A stretch of DNA of 64,000 nt from Azospirillum thiophilum (lineage in GTDB: Bacteria; Pseudomonadota; Alphaproteobacteria; Azospirillales; Azospirillaceae): assembly GCF_001305595.1 (NCBI RefSeq), contig NZ_CP012401.1, positions 868,001 to 932,000 on the forward strand. The letters run 5' to 3'. Numbering within the stretch: position 1 is the stretch's first letter; each line of letters starts with the position of its first letter. Of the stretch, positions 55,646 to 64,000 are shown piece after piece. The position numbers and the translations under genes are program-made. The notes under the pieces were generated by a model, which searched no databases, was not told the origin of the DNA, and was given only the letters and a program-made list of their open reading frames with translations.

Positions 55646-56038
55646 GGCACCAAGGACGCGTTGTGTCGGAAAAGCAGCGGATCGGGGCGGAGCTACCACG
55701 CCCGGCGACCGCAGGGCTTGGGACAAGCAAGGGCTTTTCTGCTAAAGCATCCGCACCCCGGCCGCGCAGGCGGCGACCGGCGATCTGGGACATCGCCCGA
55801 TCTGGGACACCGCCGGGCGGTGGCGCAGTGTAGCCACAGGTTGGACCGCCACGCAACCCGCCCTCCTGGGTTTCCCGGAGCCGCCCGGCAAGGCGATCGG
55901 GTGCCGGCGATGCCCGGCGCGCTTGTGCCGGCTTGGTTCCGGCAGGTATGAGTGTTGTCTGTTGCAGCGGCATGACGGCCGCTTCCCGCGGATGGCGGGA
56001 CGCGGGTGGACGGGGTGAAGGGTCGGGTGGCGGATCGG
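55646..56038. other. Divergent intergenic region upstream of aroK
   Basis: A 393-bp space between the divergent small membrane peptide gene and aroK. It should carry both promoters. It holds one tandem repeat (55781-55814); I see no other gene or RNA. Confidence 0.45.
55781..55814 (+). repeat. 17-bp tandem repeat upstream of aroK
   Basis: CGATCTGGGACATCGCC and CGATCTGGGACACCGCC, differing at one base, lie in tandem between the divergent small membrane peptide gene and aroK. Confidence 0.8.
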
Positions 56039-56683
56039 ATGGATGCGATGGGACTGCGCAAAGCGATGACGGCCCAGGTTCCGGGCACACGGATGGCGGA
56101 AGCCGCGCAGCCGCTGCTGCCGCGCACCGTGGTGCTGGTCGGGTTGATGGGCGCCGGCAAGAGCGCCATCGGGCGCCGGCTGGCGGCGCGCCTGCATCTG
56201 CCCTTCCGCGACGCCGACACCGAGATCGAGGCCGCGGCCGGCTGCACCATCGCCGAGATCTTCGCCCGCGACGGCGAGCCGGTCTTCCGCTCCGTCGAAC
56301 GCCGCATCATCACCCGGCTGGTCAAGGACGAGCCGGTGCATATCCTGGCGACCGGCGGCGGCGCCTTCATGGATGCGGAGACCCGCGCCGCGATCCGCGA
56401 GCACGGCCTGTCGGTGTGGCTGCGCGCCGAACTCGACGTTCTGGTCGCCCGCACCGCCCGGCGCACCCACCGCCCGATCCTGAACCAGGGCGACCCGCGC
56501 GCCATCCTGGGCCGGCTGATGGAACAGCGCTATCCCGTCTATGCCGAGGCCGACCTGGAAGTGGTCAGCGACGAACGGCCGCCCGACGTGACGGTGGAGT
56601 TGGTGATCGACGCGCTCGAAGCGCATTTCGGCATCCAGCTCCCCCACCGCGGGGGGCGGAACGCCAAGGCCGAAACGCCCTGA
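56039..56683 (+). CDS. aroK: Shikimate kinase
   Basis: A 214-residue (from MDAMGL) kinase of the shikimate pathway, phosphorylating shikimate at O3 with ATP. The P-loop is [20 protein letters not shown], substrate contacts are FRDADTEIE and the GGGAF loop, LATGGGAFM with [15 protein letters not shown], and the lid with RPILN. Several Met codons offer starts (56039, 56048, 56066, 56093); the frame begins even earlier at a GTG, and the exact start is unclear. It is followed by aroB, the classic order. Confidence 0.93.
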   Translation: MDAMGLRKAMTAQVPGTRMAEAAQPLLPRTVVLVGLMGAGKSAIGRRLAARLHLPFRDADTEIEAAAGCTIAEIFARDGEPVFRSVERRIITRLVKDEPVHILATGGGAFMDAETRAAIREHGLSVWLRAELDVLVARTARRTHRPILNQGDPRAILGRLMEQRYPVYAEADLEVVSDERPPDVTVELVIDALEAHFGIQLPHRGGRNAKAETP

Positions 56684-56767
56684 TCCACCCGTCCATCCCT
56701 TGATCCAGCCTCAATCCAGCCTCAACCCAGCCTTGATCCTGCAACGCCAGCTTCGCGGAATCCTCCG

Positions 56768-57913
56768 ATGACCTCCGTCTCCGACGCCATTCCGGCCCCC
56801 ATCGACACCGTCCGCCTGGAGCTCGGCGCCCGCAGCTACGACATCCTGGTCGGCGACGGCGTGCTGGCGGATGCCGGCGAGCGCATCGCCGCCGTCACCC
56901 GCGGCCGGGCGCCGATCGTGGTGACCGACGCCAACGTGGCACCGCTGCACCTGGACACGCTCAATGCCGCGATGCTGGAGGCGGGGATCGCTCCCCAGCC
57001 CGCCATCATCCTGCCGGCCGGCGAGAAGACCAAGGATTTCGGCCATTTCCAGCAGCTGATGGACGACATCCTGGGCCGCGGGATCGAGCGGTCCACCGTG
57101 CTGCTGGCGCTGGGCGGCGGGGTGATCGGCGACATCACCGGCTTCGCCGCGGCATCGGCGCTGCGCGGCATCGACTTCATCCAGGTGCCGACCACGCTGC
57201 TGAGCCAGGTCGACAGCTCGGTCGGCGGCAAGACCGGCATCAACAGCCGGCACGGCAAGAACCTGGTCGGCGCCTTCCACCAGCCGCGGCTGGTCATCGC
57301 CGACACCGCGACGCTCGACACCCTGCCCCGGCGCGAGGTGCTGGCCGGCTATGCCGAGGTGGTGAAGTACGGCCTGATCCGCCAGCCCGACTTCTTCGCG
57401 TGGCTGGAACGGAACGGCCGGCGCGTGGTCGACGGTGACAGCGACGCGCGCCGCCATGCGGTGACCGTCAGCTGCCGCGCCAAGGCCGACATCGTCGGCG
57501 TCGACGAGCGCGAGAGCGGCGACCGGGCGCTGCTGAACCTGGGCCACACCTTCGGCCATGCGCTGGAGGCGGCGACCGGCTTCGGCCAGACCCTGCTGCA
57601 TGGCGAAGCGGTGGCGATCGGCATGGTGCTGGCCTTCGACCTGTCGGTCCGGCTGGGATCGTGCCCGGCGGCGGATGCAGCCCGCGCCCGCGCCCATCTG
57701 GCCGGCGTCGGCCTGCCGGTGCGACCGGCCGACATCCCCGGCGTCGCCTGGGACGTCGACGGGCTGGTGCGGTCGATGGCCAAGGACAAGAAGGTCCAGG
57801 ACGGCCGCATCACCTTCATCCTGGCCGACCGCATCGGCAACGCCTTCACCCGCCGCGACGTCGACGCCGCCGCCGTCCGTGCGGTGCTGGAGGAAGCGGT
57901 AACTCCTGCCTGA
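56768..57913 (+). CDS. aroB: 3-dehydroquinate synthase
   Basis: A 381-residue NAD- and zinc-dependent enzyme, second in the shikimate pathway, converting DAHP to 3-dehydroquinate. Signatures: the NAD-binding ALGGGVIGDITGFAAA, TTLLSQVDSSVGGKTGIN, GAFHQPRLVIAD, EVVKYGLIRQPDFF and the zinc ligands in LNLGHTFGHALE and LLHGEAVAIGM. Length is normal for bacterial AroB. It lies 84 bp after aroK, with three near-copies of ATCCAGCCTCAA in the gap. Confidence 0.96.
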   Translation: MTSVSDAIPAPIDTVRLELGARSYDILVGDGVLADAGERIAAVTRGRAPIVVTDANVAPLHLDTLNAAMLEAGIAPQPAIILPAGEKTKDFGHFQQLMDDILGRGIERSTVLLALGGGVIGDITGFAAASALRGIDFIQVPTTLLSQVDSSVGGKTGINSRHGKNLVGAFHQPRLVIADTATLDTLPRREVLAGYAEVVKYGLIRQPDFFAWLERNGRRVVDGDSDARRHAVTVSCRAKADIVGVDERESGDRALLNLGHTFGHALEAATGFGQTLLHGEAVAIGMVLAFDLSVRLGSCPAADAARARAHLAGVGLPVRPADIPGVAWDVDGLVRSMAKDKKVQDGRITFILADRIGNAFTRRDVDAAAVRAVLEEAVTPA

Positions 57914-58028
57914 CTCCGAACACCACTGACAATCAGCCTATCGCACGATAGCCGCCGCGCCGCCTGCCGGCCCATACTCGCTTCCCGAAGCCGCGGCCCT
58001 TCCGCCGCGGCACAACGGGGAGGCGACG

Positions 58029-58523
58029 ATGAAGGCGATATCGGGAATGGCGGCGATGGGCGCGGTCCTGCTGGCGGCGGCGCCGGCCCTGGCACTGGCA
58101 CTGGAGGTCCGCGAGCAGGCGACGATCAAGGCGCCAATCGAGCAGGTGTGGCAACAGATCGCTCCCTTCTGCGCCATCGCCGACTGGCACCCGGCGGTCG
58201 AGGGCTGCACCCTGCGCAACTCCGCCGGCATGCAGGAGCGCGACATCGCCCTGAAGGGCGGCGGCGACATCCAGGAACGGCTGATGTCCGTCTCCGCCGC
58301 CAAGCACCGCCTGCGCTACACACTGCTGAGCGGGCCGCTGCCGGTGAAGAACTACGACTCCACCATCCGGCTGAGCGCGGTGGACGCCGGCACCACCCGC
58401 ATCACCTGGTCTTCCCGCTTCGAGGCCAGCGGCGCGTCGGACACCGAGGCGCGCAAGGCCATCGCCGGCATCTATACCAGCGGATTCGACGGGCTGCGCA
58501 AGCGGCTGGATACCGCTCAGTAG
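58029..58523 (+). CDS. Exported SRPBCC (START-like) fold protein
   Basis: A 164-residue protein with a signal peptide (MAAMGAVLLAAAPALALA) and a START/SRPBCC-type domain: a beta-rich helix-grip fold with EQATIKAPIEQVWQQIAPFC, RDIALKGGGDIQERLMSVS and the C-terminal helix GIYTSGFDGLRKRLD. Members bind small hydrophobic ligands or act as polyketide cyclase-like enzymes. This one is periplasmic, so a ligand-binding role is likeliest. No operon partner is clear; aroB ends 115 bp upstream. Confidence 0.75.
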   Translation: MKAISGMAAMGAVLLAAAPALALALEVREQATIKAPIEQVWQQIAPFCAIADWHPAVEGCTLRNSAGMQERDIALKGGGDIQERLMSVSAAKHRLRYTLLSGPLPVKNYDSTIRLSAVDAGTTRITWSSRFEASGASDTEARKAIAGIYTSGFDGLRKRLDTAQ

Positions 58524-58690
58524 AATCGCCGCAGAAATCGGGCGGACTGGCATACGGGCGAAATCACTGACGATCAGTTCTATTGACGATTGGCAGATCA
58601 AGCTGACAGGATCGGTATGCCGCGGTGCCACATCGCGGACGAGTGCATCGTTCGTCCACAAAACCTGCAATCACGAGGGAGATGGGACAC

Positions 58691-59152
58691 ATGCCGACAC
58701 GCCGACTGATGCCGGACGTCATCAAGAACCAGGACCTGTCCTGCCTGCCACCGGACGCCACCGTTCGGAACGCCGCCCTGCTGATGGCCGAACGGCGCAT
58801 CGCCGCCGTTCTGGTCACCGAAGGGCGGATGCTGAGGGGGATCGTCACCGAACGCGACATGACCGTCCGCGTGGTGGCCGCCGGGCTCGACCCCGCCGTG
58901 ACGCCGCTGTCGGCCGTGATGACCGCCGATCCCGACACGCTGGAACCCTCGGCCTCGGCACTGGCTGCACTCGACCTGATGGAACGCCACCATTACCGCC
59001 ATTTGCCGATTGCCGTGGATGGCGAAGCGGTCGGCATGGTGTCGATCCGCGATCTGTTCGCCGTGGTCCGCGCCCATCTGGAGGACGAGATCCGCAGCCG
59101 CGAGGCCTACATGTTCGGCAGCGGCTATTCCGCGGAAGCGACAGCGGGATGA
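58691..59152 (+). CDS. Two-CBS-domain protein
   Basis: A 153-residue cytoplasmic protein of two CBS repeats: VRNAALLMAERRIAAVLVTE with GRMLRGIVTERDM, and ASALAALDLMERHHYRHLP with AVGMVSIRDLFAVV. CBS pairs bind adenine nucleotides and often sense energy charge. It ends in a charged helix (HLEDEIRSREAYMFGSGYSA). The start MPTRRL has GAGGGAG 10 bases upstream; ATG 58682 is an alternative. No partner enzyme is fused. Confidence 0.85.
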   Translation: MPTRRLMPDVIKNQDLSCLPPDATVRNAALLMAERRIAAVLVTEGRMLRGIVTERDMTVRVVAAGLDPAVTPLSAVMTADPDTLEPSASALAALDLMERHHYRHLPIAVDGEAVGMVSIRDLFAVVRAHLEDEIRSREAYMFGSGYSAEATAG

Positions 59153-59289
59153 AGCCGGCGGGTGGCGGCCCGCGGCCGATGGTTGACCCATAGGTAACGC
59201 TGCGTTGCGGCGGGGTCGGGTTGACCGGGCGCCCGGCCCCGCCGATAGTTCAGGGTGAGCCATCCTGACCTGCTGAACTGGAAAGCCCA

Positions 59290-59919
59290 ATGTCCGCGAC
59301 CTCGCTGTCCGCCCCCGCCGCGCGCGAGCCGATCCACACCCGTCGCGTCACCTGCCAGGGCTTCCGGCGTGCCGACGGACTGTGGGACATCGAAGGCCAC
59401 CTGACCGACGTGAAGAGCTATGGCTTCCACACCGAGGAGCGCGGACAGCTTGAACCCGGAACGCCGATCCATCAGATGTGGATGCGCCTGACCGTCGACG
59501 ACCAGTTGACCGTCAAGGCGGTGGAGGCGGTGACCCAGCACAGTCCCTACCGTGCCTGCGGCACCATCACGCCGCGCTACCAGCAGTTGGTCGGGCTTCG
59601 CATCGGTCCGGGCTGGACCCGAGCGGTGAAGGATCGGCTGGGCGGACCGAAGGGCTGCACCCATCTGGTCGAGCTGCTGGGGCCGCTGGCGACCACCGCC
59701 TTCCAGACGATCTACCCGATCCTGGCCCGCGAGGCGGCCGAGCGGGCCAAGGCCGCCGGCAGGCCGGCAGGCGGCGACGGCAAGCGGCCGGTGCTGCTGA
59801 ACATGTGCCACATCTTTGACAGCAGCGGCGACGTGGTGCGGAAAACTTGGCCCGCTCACTACACCGGTGAGCGCGACGCGCTCCATGAGGGAACGGCCCG
59901 CGAAGAAGCGGCCGAGTGA
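59290..59919 (+). CDS. DUF2889 domain protein
   Basis: A 209-residue protein fitting the DUF2889 pattern: EPIHTRRVTCQGFRRADGLWDIEGHLTD near the start, IHQMWMRLTVDDQLTVKAVE, GWTRAVKDRLGGPKGCTHLVELL in the middle and the CHIFDSSGDVV motif near the end. Function unknown. The C-terminus is Lys/Glu-rich. It is convergent with a ribbon-helix-helix gene. Members are known mostly in Alpha- and Betaproteobacteria. Confidence 0.85.
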   Translation: MSATSLSAPAAREPIHTRRVTCQGFRRADGLWDIEGHLTDVKSYGFHTEERGQLEPGTPIHQMWMRLTVDDQLTVKAVEAVTQHSPYRACGTITPRYQQLVGLRIGPGWTRAVKDRLGGPKGCTHLVELLGPLATTAFQTIYPILAREAAERAKAAGRPAGGDGKRPVLLNMCHIFDSSGDVVRKTWPAHYTGERDALHEGTAREEAAE

Positions 59920-59972
59920 GGCTGCGGCAACCGGACGGGACCGGCTGCCATCGCGGGATCAGGAGGCCGGGA

Positions 59973-60476
59973 TCAGACCTCCGGACGGGGGTCCGGCGAG
60001 CCGGACAGCCCGGTGGAAGGGAAGGCACTGCCGGCGACGCCCGGGGACTCGGCCGAGGATTGAAGGGTCGACTGCACCGTATCGGCATCGTCCGATCTCG
60101 CCGGCAATTCGAAGGGTGTGCCGACGAACGGGTCGCTACCGCCATGGCCGGCGCGCATGTGACCGTCTTCGGTGCAGGCCCGGCGGTAATAGGCGGCGAT
60201 AAAGACACGGACTGCGGAGGTCAGCGTGACGTCCGTCTCCTCCGGCGTGATGCCGCGGCGGCGTGCCTGTTCCTCGATCCGTTCCTTGATCTGGGTGCAG
60301 AGACGGTTGACGGTCAGGCATTCCCGACGGCCGATGTCCTCCAGAGCGTCCCACATCGACGGTTCCAGCCGCATGCTCGTGCGGTGCCCGCCGATCATGA
60401 TGTTCTGGCTCTTCAACGGTTCCACCCCCACCTGGGGAGTGTTCACCCGCTTTTTCTTCGGCCCACGCTTCGCCAT
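59973..60476 (-). CDS. Ribbon-helix-helix domain protein (paralogue)
   Basis: A 167-residue protein. The basic N-terminus (MAKRGPKKKRVNTPQVG) precedes the ribbon-helix-helix core (HRTSMRLEPSMWDALEDIGRR, LTVNRLCTQIKERI) and a second helix pair (VTLTSAVRVFIAAYYRRAC). The C-terminal 45 residues are Ser/Pro-rich and probably disordered. It matches the 29.5-kb protein closely in the core, with a 12-residue insertion. A 9-bp perfect inverted repeat (TGGTTGCAT / ATGCAACCA, 60542-60588) lies about 65-110 bp upstream and may be its operator. Target unknown. Confidence 0.75.
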   Translation of the reverse strand: MAKRGPKKKRVNTPQVGVEPLKSQNIMIGGHRTSMRLEPSMWDALEDIGRRECLTVNRLCTQIKERIEEQARRRGITPEETDVTLTSAVRVFIAAYYRRACTEDGHMRAGHGGSDPFVGTPFELPARSDDADTVQSTLQSSAESPGVAGSAFPSTGLSGSPDPRPEV

Positions 60477-60541
60477 CCGCAGCCCCTTCCACGAAGCCGC
60501 CGGCAGACATGCGAAGTTTGTGTCCGCCCCGGCGCGATAAA

Positions 60542-60588
60542 TGGTTGCATATATGGCACTCTACTAAACGTGCCGAGAAATGCAACCA
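60542..60588. promoter_or_regulatory. Inverted repeat upstream of the ribbon-helix-helix gene
   Basis: TGGTTGCAT (60542-60550) and ATGCAACCA (60580-60588) are perfect inverted arms, with a second inner pair GGCA/TGCC at 60555 and 60571. The region is AT-rich for this genome. A likely operator or hairpin; unproven. Confidence 0.4.
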
Positions 60589-60700
60589 CGCTCGCGTTCT
60601 TCGATGTTGTGGAGAAGAGGAAAAACTACTACTGATTGCATTCGTATGTATGTTATTTCGAACGCCCGACTGCCGGGTATCGTCCGACGGCCGACGATCG

Positions 60701-60976
60701 TCAGGCCCCCGCTTCGCCAGGGGCATGGGTGGTCAGGCCCAGGGCATGCACCCTTTCACGCAGTTCGTCGGCCAGCAGGGCATAGACCAGCCGCTGGCGC
60801 TCCACCCGGGACTTGCCGGCGAAGGTGGCTGACACGACGGTGACATGGAAATGAGTCTCTCCCGCGGCGTCCGCCCCGGCATGACCGGCATGGCGGGCCG
60901 ACTCGTCGGCGATCTCCAGCCGCTCCGGAGCCAGTCCGGCGGTCAGCTTTTCGCGGATGCGGGTGGCGTATTCCAT
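60701..60976 (-). CDS. BolA-family protein
   Basis: A 91-residue BolA protein: IREKLTAGLAPERLEIADES at the start, THFHVTVVSATFAGKSRVER with the conserved H-x-V and FxGKSRVERQR turn, then YALLADELRERVHALGL. BolA proteins partner monothiol glutaredoxins in iron-sulfur or iron sensing, and some bind DNA. The length is normal. It is divergent from the J-domain gene upstream of cobS. Confidence 0.9.
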   Translation of the reverse strand: MEYATRIREKLTAGLAPERLEIADESARHAGHAGADAAGETHFHVTVVSATFAGKSRVERQRLVYALLADELRERVHALGLTTHAPGEAGA

Positions 60977-61183
60977 GGCGATGTCCGATGTCTGTAAGGG
61001 CGATCGGGGGCGTTCGGGGACGGAGAGGCGGCGGGGACGCCACCCTTCCCCCGAACGGTCCGCCCCGGAAAGGAGAGGATGGCGGACCCCTGTCTGTCAA
61101 GCGCCGCGACCCGCGGATTGCGGATGACGGAAGCCCGGTTCGGCACGCTTGCCAGAGGCTTCGGCTCTTCCCATACTTGCGCG

Positions 61184-61768
61184 ATGACCAGGAACCGCAC
61201 CCGCTCCAGTTACGACAGCTATGCCGGCCCGCGCACGGCGACCCGTGTCTGCGACCACCCGGAGTGTGTCGCCGCGGGCGAGTACCGTGCGCCGAAAAGC
61301 CGCGGCAGCCTCAACGAATACTGGTGGTTCTGCCTTGACCATGTACGGGAATACAACCGTGCCTGGGACTATTACGCCGGCATGTCCACCGACCAGATCG
61401 AGCAGGAGGTGCGGCGCGACACCACTTGGCAGCGGCCGAGCTGGCCGCTCGGCAAATGGGCCACGCAGGAACGCTTCATCCGCGAGCGCGTGGTCAACGG
61501 CTTCAGCTTCGAATTCGGCCACGACAACGGCAAGACGAAGAACGAGGAAAAGGCGCACCGGCGCAACCACGCCCGCACCGAGGAGGAAAAGGCGCTGGCG
61601 GTTCTGGAATTGACGCCGCCTGTGGACTTCACGCGCATCAAGGCACGCTATCGGGAACTGGCGAAAATGCACCATCCCGATGCCAATGGCGGCGACAAGG
61701 CTGCGGAAGAACGCCTGAAAGAAATCAATCAGGCCTACAATACGCTGAAAGCCTGTTATGCTGCCTGA
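61184..61768 (+). CDS. J-domain (DnaJ-like) protein upstream of cobS
   Basis: A 194-residue protein. A zinc-binding-like stretch ([19 protein letters not shown]...WWFCLDH) lies near residues 19-50; the C-terminal 55 residues are a J-domain ([19 protein letters not shown]) with the HPD motif, then a final helix ([18 protein letters not shown]). It would stimulate the ATPase of an Hsp70. The start MTRNRTRSS was preferred over an earlier in-frame ATG at 61079. The cobS gene begins 74 bp downstream, the conserved place of such a protein in many Alphaproteobacteria. Confidence 0.88.
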   Translation: MTRNRTRSSYDSYAGPRTATRVCDHPECVAAGEYRAPKSRGSLNEYWWFCLDHVREYNRAWDYYAGMSTDQIEQEVRRDTTWQRPSWPLGKWATQERFIRERVVNGFSFEFGHDNGKTKNEEKAHRRNHARTEEEKALAVLELTPPVDFTRIKARYRELAKMHHPDANGGDKAAEERLKEINQAYNTLKACYAA

Positions 61769-61842
61769 ACCCCCGTTGGCGGGCCGGGTCATACCCGCGG
61801 CCGCCGGACAACCGACACTCGCTGGAACGTAAGAAACCACCC

Positions 61843-62847
61843 ATGGCTTCCCAAGGAGCGACCCAGGCCAGCTCGGCCCTGTTCGACCACAAGCCCGACA
61901 CGACGGTCTCGGTGCGCAAGGTCTTCGGCATCGACAGCGACATGCAGGTGCCGGCCTTCAGCCAGCGCTCGGAGCATGTGCCCGACCTCGACAGCGCCTA
62001 CCGGTTCGACCGGGACACGACGCTGGCCATCCTCGCCGGCTTCGCCTACAACCGCCGCGTCATGGTCCAGGGCTATCACGGCACCGGCAAATCGACCCAC
62101 ATCGAGCAGGTGGCGGCACGCCTGAACTGGCCCTGCATCCGTGTCAACCTGGACAGCCACATCAGCCGCATCGACCTGATGGGCAAGGACGCCATCGTGC
62201 TGCGCGACGGCGTGCAGGTCACGGAATACCGCGAGGGCATCCTGCCCTGGGCCCTGCAGCATGCCTGCGCCCTGGTGTTCGACGAGTATGACGCCGGCCG
62301 TCCCGACGTGATGTTCGTGATCCAGCGCGTGCTGGAGGTGGAAGGCAAGCTGACGCTGCTCGACCAGAACCGCGTCATCCGCCCGCACCCGGCCTTCCGC
62401 CTGTTCGCCACCGCGAACACCGTCGGCCTGGGCGACACCACCGGCCTGTATCACGGAACCCAGCAGATCAACCAGGGCCAGATGGACCGCTGGAACATCG
62501 TGGCGACGCTGAACTACCTGCCGGTCGACGCCGAGATGCAGATCGTCCAGGCCAAGGTTCCGTCCTATGACGACGCCAAGGGCCGCGACACCGTCGCCTC
62601 GATGGTGCGTCTGGCCGACCTGACCCGTGCCGGCTTCATCAACGGCGACATCTCCACCGTGATGAGCCCGCGCACGGTCATCACCTGGGCCGAGAACGCG
62701 CGCATCTTCAACGACGTCGCCTTCGCCTTCCGCATCACCTTCCTCAACAAGTGCGACGAGGTGGAGCGGCCGACGGTGGCCGAATACTACCAGCGCTGCT
62801 TCGGCGTCGAGTTGCCGGAGACGGGGGTCCAGGCGACCCTGGTGTGA
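61843..62847 (+). CDS. cobS: Aerobic cobaltochelatase subunit CobS
   Basis: A 334-residue AAA+ ATPase subunit of the CobNST cobaltochelatase, which inserts cobalt into hydrogenobyrinic acid a,c-diamide in aerobic vitamin B12 synthesis. The P-loop is [20 protein letters not shown] near residue 75, Walker B is [19 protein letters not shown], and sensor [17 protein letters not shown] follows. ATG 61843 is the family start. cobT follows 193 bp downstream. Confidence 0.97.
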   Translation: MASQGATQASSALFDHKPDTTVSVRKVFGIDSDMQVPAFSQRSEHVPDLDSAYRFDRDTTLAILAGFAYNRRVMVQGYHGTGKSTHIEQVAARLNWPCIRVNLDSHISRIDLMGKDAIVLRDGVQVTEYREGILPWALQHACALVFDEYDAGRPDVMFVIQRVLEVEGKLTLLDQNRVIRPHPAFRLFATANTVGLGDTTGLYHGTQQINQGQMDRWNIVATLNYLPVDAEMQIVQAKVPSYDDAKGRDTVASMVRLADLTRAGFINGDISTVMSPRTVITWAENARIFNDVAFAFRITFLNKCDEVERPTVAEYYQRCFGVELPETGVQATLV

Positions 62848-63040
62848 CCTGTCCCGCGCCCCGCCCTTCACCTGGGGTTGGGGCGCGGAACACAAGGAGT
62901 CACGCGGATCGGGACGGCTTTTGCGGGCAGGGCTTGCAGCTGCGGTACAAGTCCCCGGCATGCCCGCGAGAGCCATGCCCCGCGCCGTGCCCATCCCGCC
63001 CACCGCGCCGTAACCTTCCCAAGAACAAAGACGCCCCGCG

Positions 63041-64000
63041 ATGACCACCCAGAACGACACCCCCGTCGAGGCCTTCAAGCGGTCCACCACCGCCACGGTG
63101 CGCGCCCTGTCCCGGCGGGCGGAGGTGCAGGTGGGATTCTCGTCCGATCCGCCGGGGCTGTCGGGCCAGCGGGTTCGGGTGCCGCTGCCGGCGCGCGACC
63201 TCAATCCCGTCGATGTCGCCAAGCTGCGCGGGGCGGCCGATGCCGTGGCGTTGCGGTTGCGCCATCACGACGCGACTGTCCATGCCCACCGCATGCCGCT
63301 GGGCGATGCCGCGCGCCAGGCCTTCGATGCGCTGGAACAGGCCCGGTGCGAGGCGCTGGGCAGCCGCGACATGGCCGGCATCGCCCACAATCTGGAAGCC
63401 TCGCTGGAGGACCGCTACACCCGGCAGGGCTTCGACCGGTTCGAGGATCGCGGGCAGGTTCCGCTTGCCGAAGCGTTGCGGCTGATGGCGCGCGAGGCGA
63501 TGACCGGCGCCGCGCCGCCGCCCGCAGCCGCCCATGCGGTCGAGCTGTGGCGCCCCTGGATCGAGGAACGGCTGGGCAAGGACATGAAGGGGCTGGCCGC
63601 CTTCGCCGGCGACCAGGACGCCTACGCCAAGGCCACCCGCCGGCTGCTGGCCGACCTCGACATGGAAGTCGGCCAGGAGGCCGACCAGGAAGAGGAGGAG
63701 GACCAGCAGACCCAGTCCTCCGAGGACGAGAATTCGCCCGAGAACGGCCAGACCCGCGGCCAGGACGAGGACCAGTCCGACTCCGAATCCATGGCCTCGT
63801 CGGAGATGCAGGACTCGTCCGAGGCCGGCGAGAGCGCCGAGGAGGGCGCCGGCGAGGAAGGCGACACGGAGATGGGCGAGGGCGAGGGGGCGGAGGAGCC
63901 CGCCGGTCCCGGCCAGCCCTGGCGCAACGACCTCAACCGCCGCAACGAGCCAGACCCCAACGCCTACAAGGCCTATACCACCCAGTATGACGAGGTGGTG
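63041..64000 (+). CDS. cobT: Aerobic cobaltochelatase subunit CobT, partial
   Basis: The first 320 residues of CobT run off the window end. The N-terminus (DTPVEAFKRSTTATVRALSR) and the family core (ASLEDRYTRQGFDRFEDRGQ, WRPWIEERLGKDMKGLAAFA) are clear. The sequence then enters the acidic linker (residues about 210-290, rich in Glu, Asp, Ser and Gln) typical of CobT, before the C-terminal von Willebrand-type metal-binding domain, which lies outside the window. CobS and CobT form the ATP-driven two-tiered ring that loads CobN. Confidence 0.95.
   Translation, partial: MTTQNDTPVEAFKRSTTATVRALSRRAEVQVGFSSDPPGLSGQRVRVPLPARDLNPVDVAKLRGAADAVALRLRHHDATVHAHRMPLGDAARQAFDALEQARCEALGSRDMAGIAHNLEASLEDRYTRQGFDRFEDRGQVPLAEALRLMAREAMTGAAPPPAAAHAVELWRPWIEERLGKDMKGLAAFAGDQDAYAKATRRLLADLDMEVGQEADQEEEEDQQTQSSEDENSPENGQTRGQDEDQSDSESMASSEMQDSSEAGESAEEGAGEEGDTEMGEGEGAEEPAGPGQPWRNDLNRRNEPDPNAYKAYTTQYDEVV

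Noticed and set aside
57938..57951. CTATCG-CA-CGATAG hairpin after aroB as a terminator
   Set aside because: A 6-bp stem with no T-tract; too weak to call.

Overview
The window is very GC-rich (roughly 70% by eye), with dense, mostly chromosomal-core gene content on both strands. Gene content (CobS/CobT cobaltochelatase genes, trpB-trpA with accD-folC, xerD beside aroK-aroB, a SUV3-type helicase, an AhcY, a TIGR01459-type HAD protein, a DUF2889 protein and two ribbon-helix-helix proteins of the alphaproteobacterial type) points to an alphaproteobacterium of the Rhodospirillales, most like Azospirillum. That placement is from recall of gene families, not from a search.

Layout. 1-5.2 kb: the end of an ABC-transporter ATPase, then a Tim44-like membrane protein, an S4-domain RNA-binding protein and a SUV3-like helicase, all leftward. 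5.2-8.3 kb: a Spy/CpxP-like periplasmic protein divergent from an OmpR-type regulator and its kinase, with two CpxR-like boxes between them. 8.5-15.2 kb: a class A penicillin-binding protein, then a three-gene type VI secretion fragment (TssL with OmpA domain, a short TssM, TagF). 15.2-20.5 kb: a lipoprotein adenosine deaminase, a TPR-arginine methyltransferase fusion, a UMF1-type MFS transporter and a small unknown gene. 20.5-23.5 kb: an accessory patch with a perfect 20-bp inverted repeat, a lower-GC toxin-antitoxin-like gene pair, an HTH protein and an Spl-like radical SAM protein behind a LexA-type box. 23.5-33 kb: ahcY behind an 18-bp palindrome, a flavoprotein, two secreted proteins of unknown role, a ribbon-helix-helix regulator, a HAD phosphatase, a glycosyltransferase and an alpha/beta hydrolase. 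33.0-35.1 kb: tRNA-Ser(GGA), a complete 1323-bp IS3-family element and a decayed IS3 remnant.

35.1-40.5 kb is a leftward operon trpB-trpA-(unknown)-(HEPN-like)-accD-folC; the first five genes are joined by 4-bp overlaps or very short gaps, so an uncharacterised HEPN-motif pair is built into a housekeeping operon. 40.7-52 kb is signalling-rich: a receiver-Hpt protein, CspA, an NtrC/LuxO-type regulator, coaBC and dut, a large hybrid kinase, and a multi-PAS protein with a kinase phosphoacceptor domain but an eroded ATPase domain. 52.4-58 kb: xerD, a large secreted protein overlapping a 46-residue membrane peptide, then aroK-aroB. 58-64 kb: SRPBCC, CBS, DUF2889, ribbon-helix-helix, BolA and J-domain proteins, then cobS and the start of cobT, which runs off the end.

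The most unusual points are the HEPN-motif pair coupled to accD, the TA-like pair at 20.7-21.4 kb, the truncated TssM, the apparent pseudokinase, a LexA-type box on the Spl-like gene, and an IS transposase frame that has lost its stop and reads through the tRNA-Ser locus. Several intergenic spaces carry related GC-rich inverted repeats, one of which forms the C-terminus of a flavoprotein.
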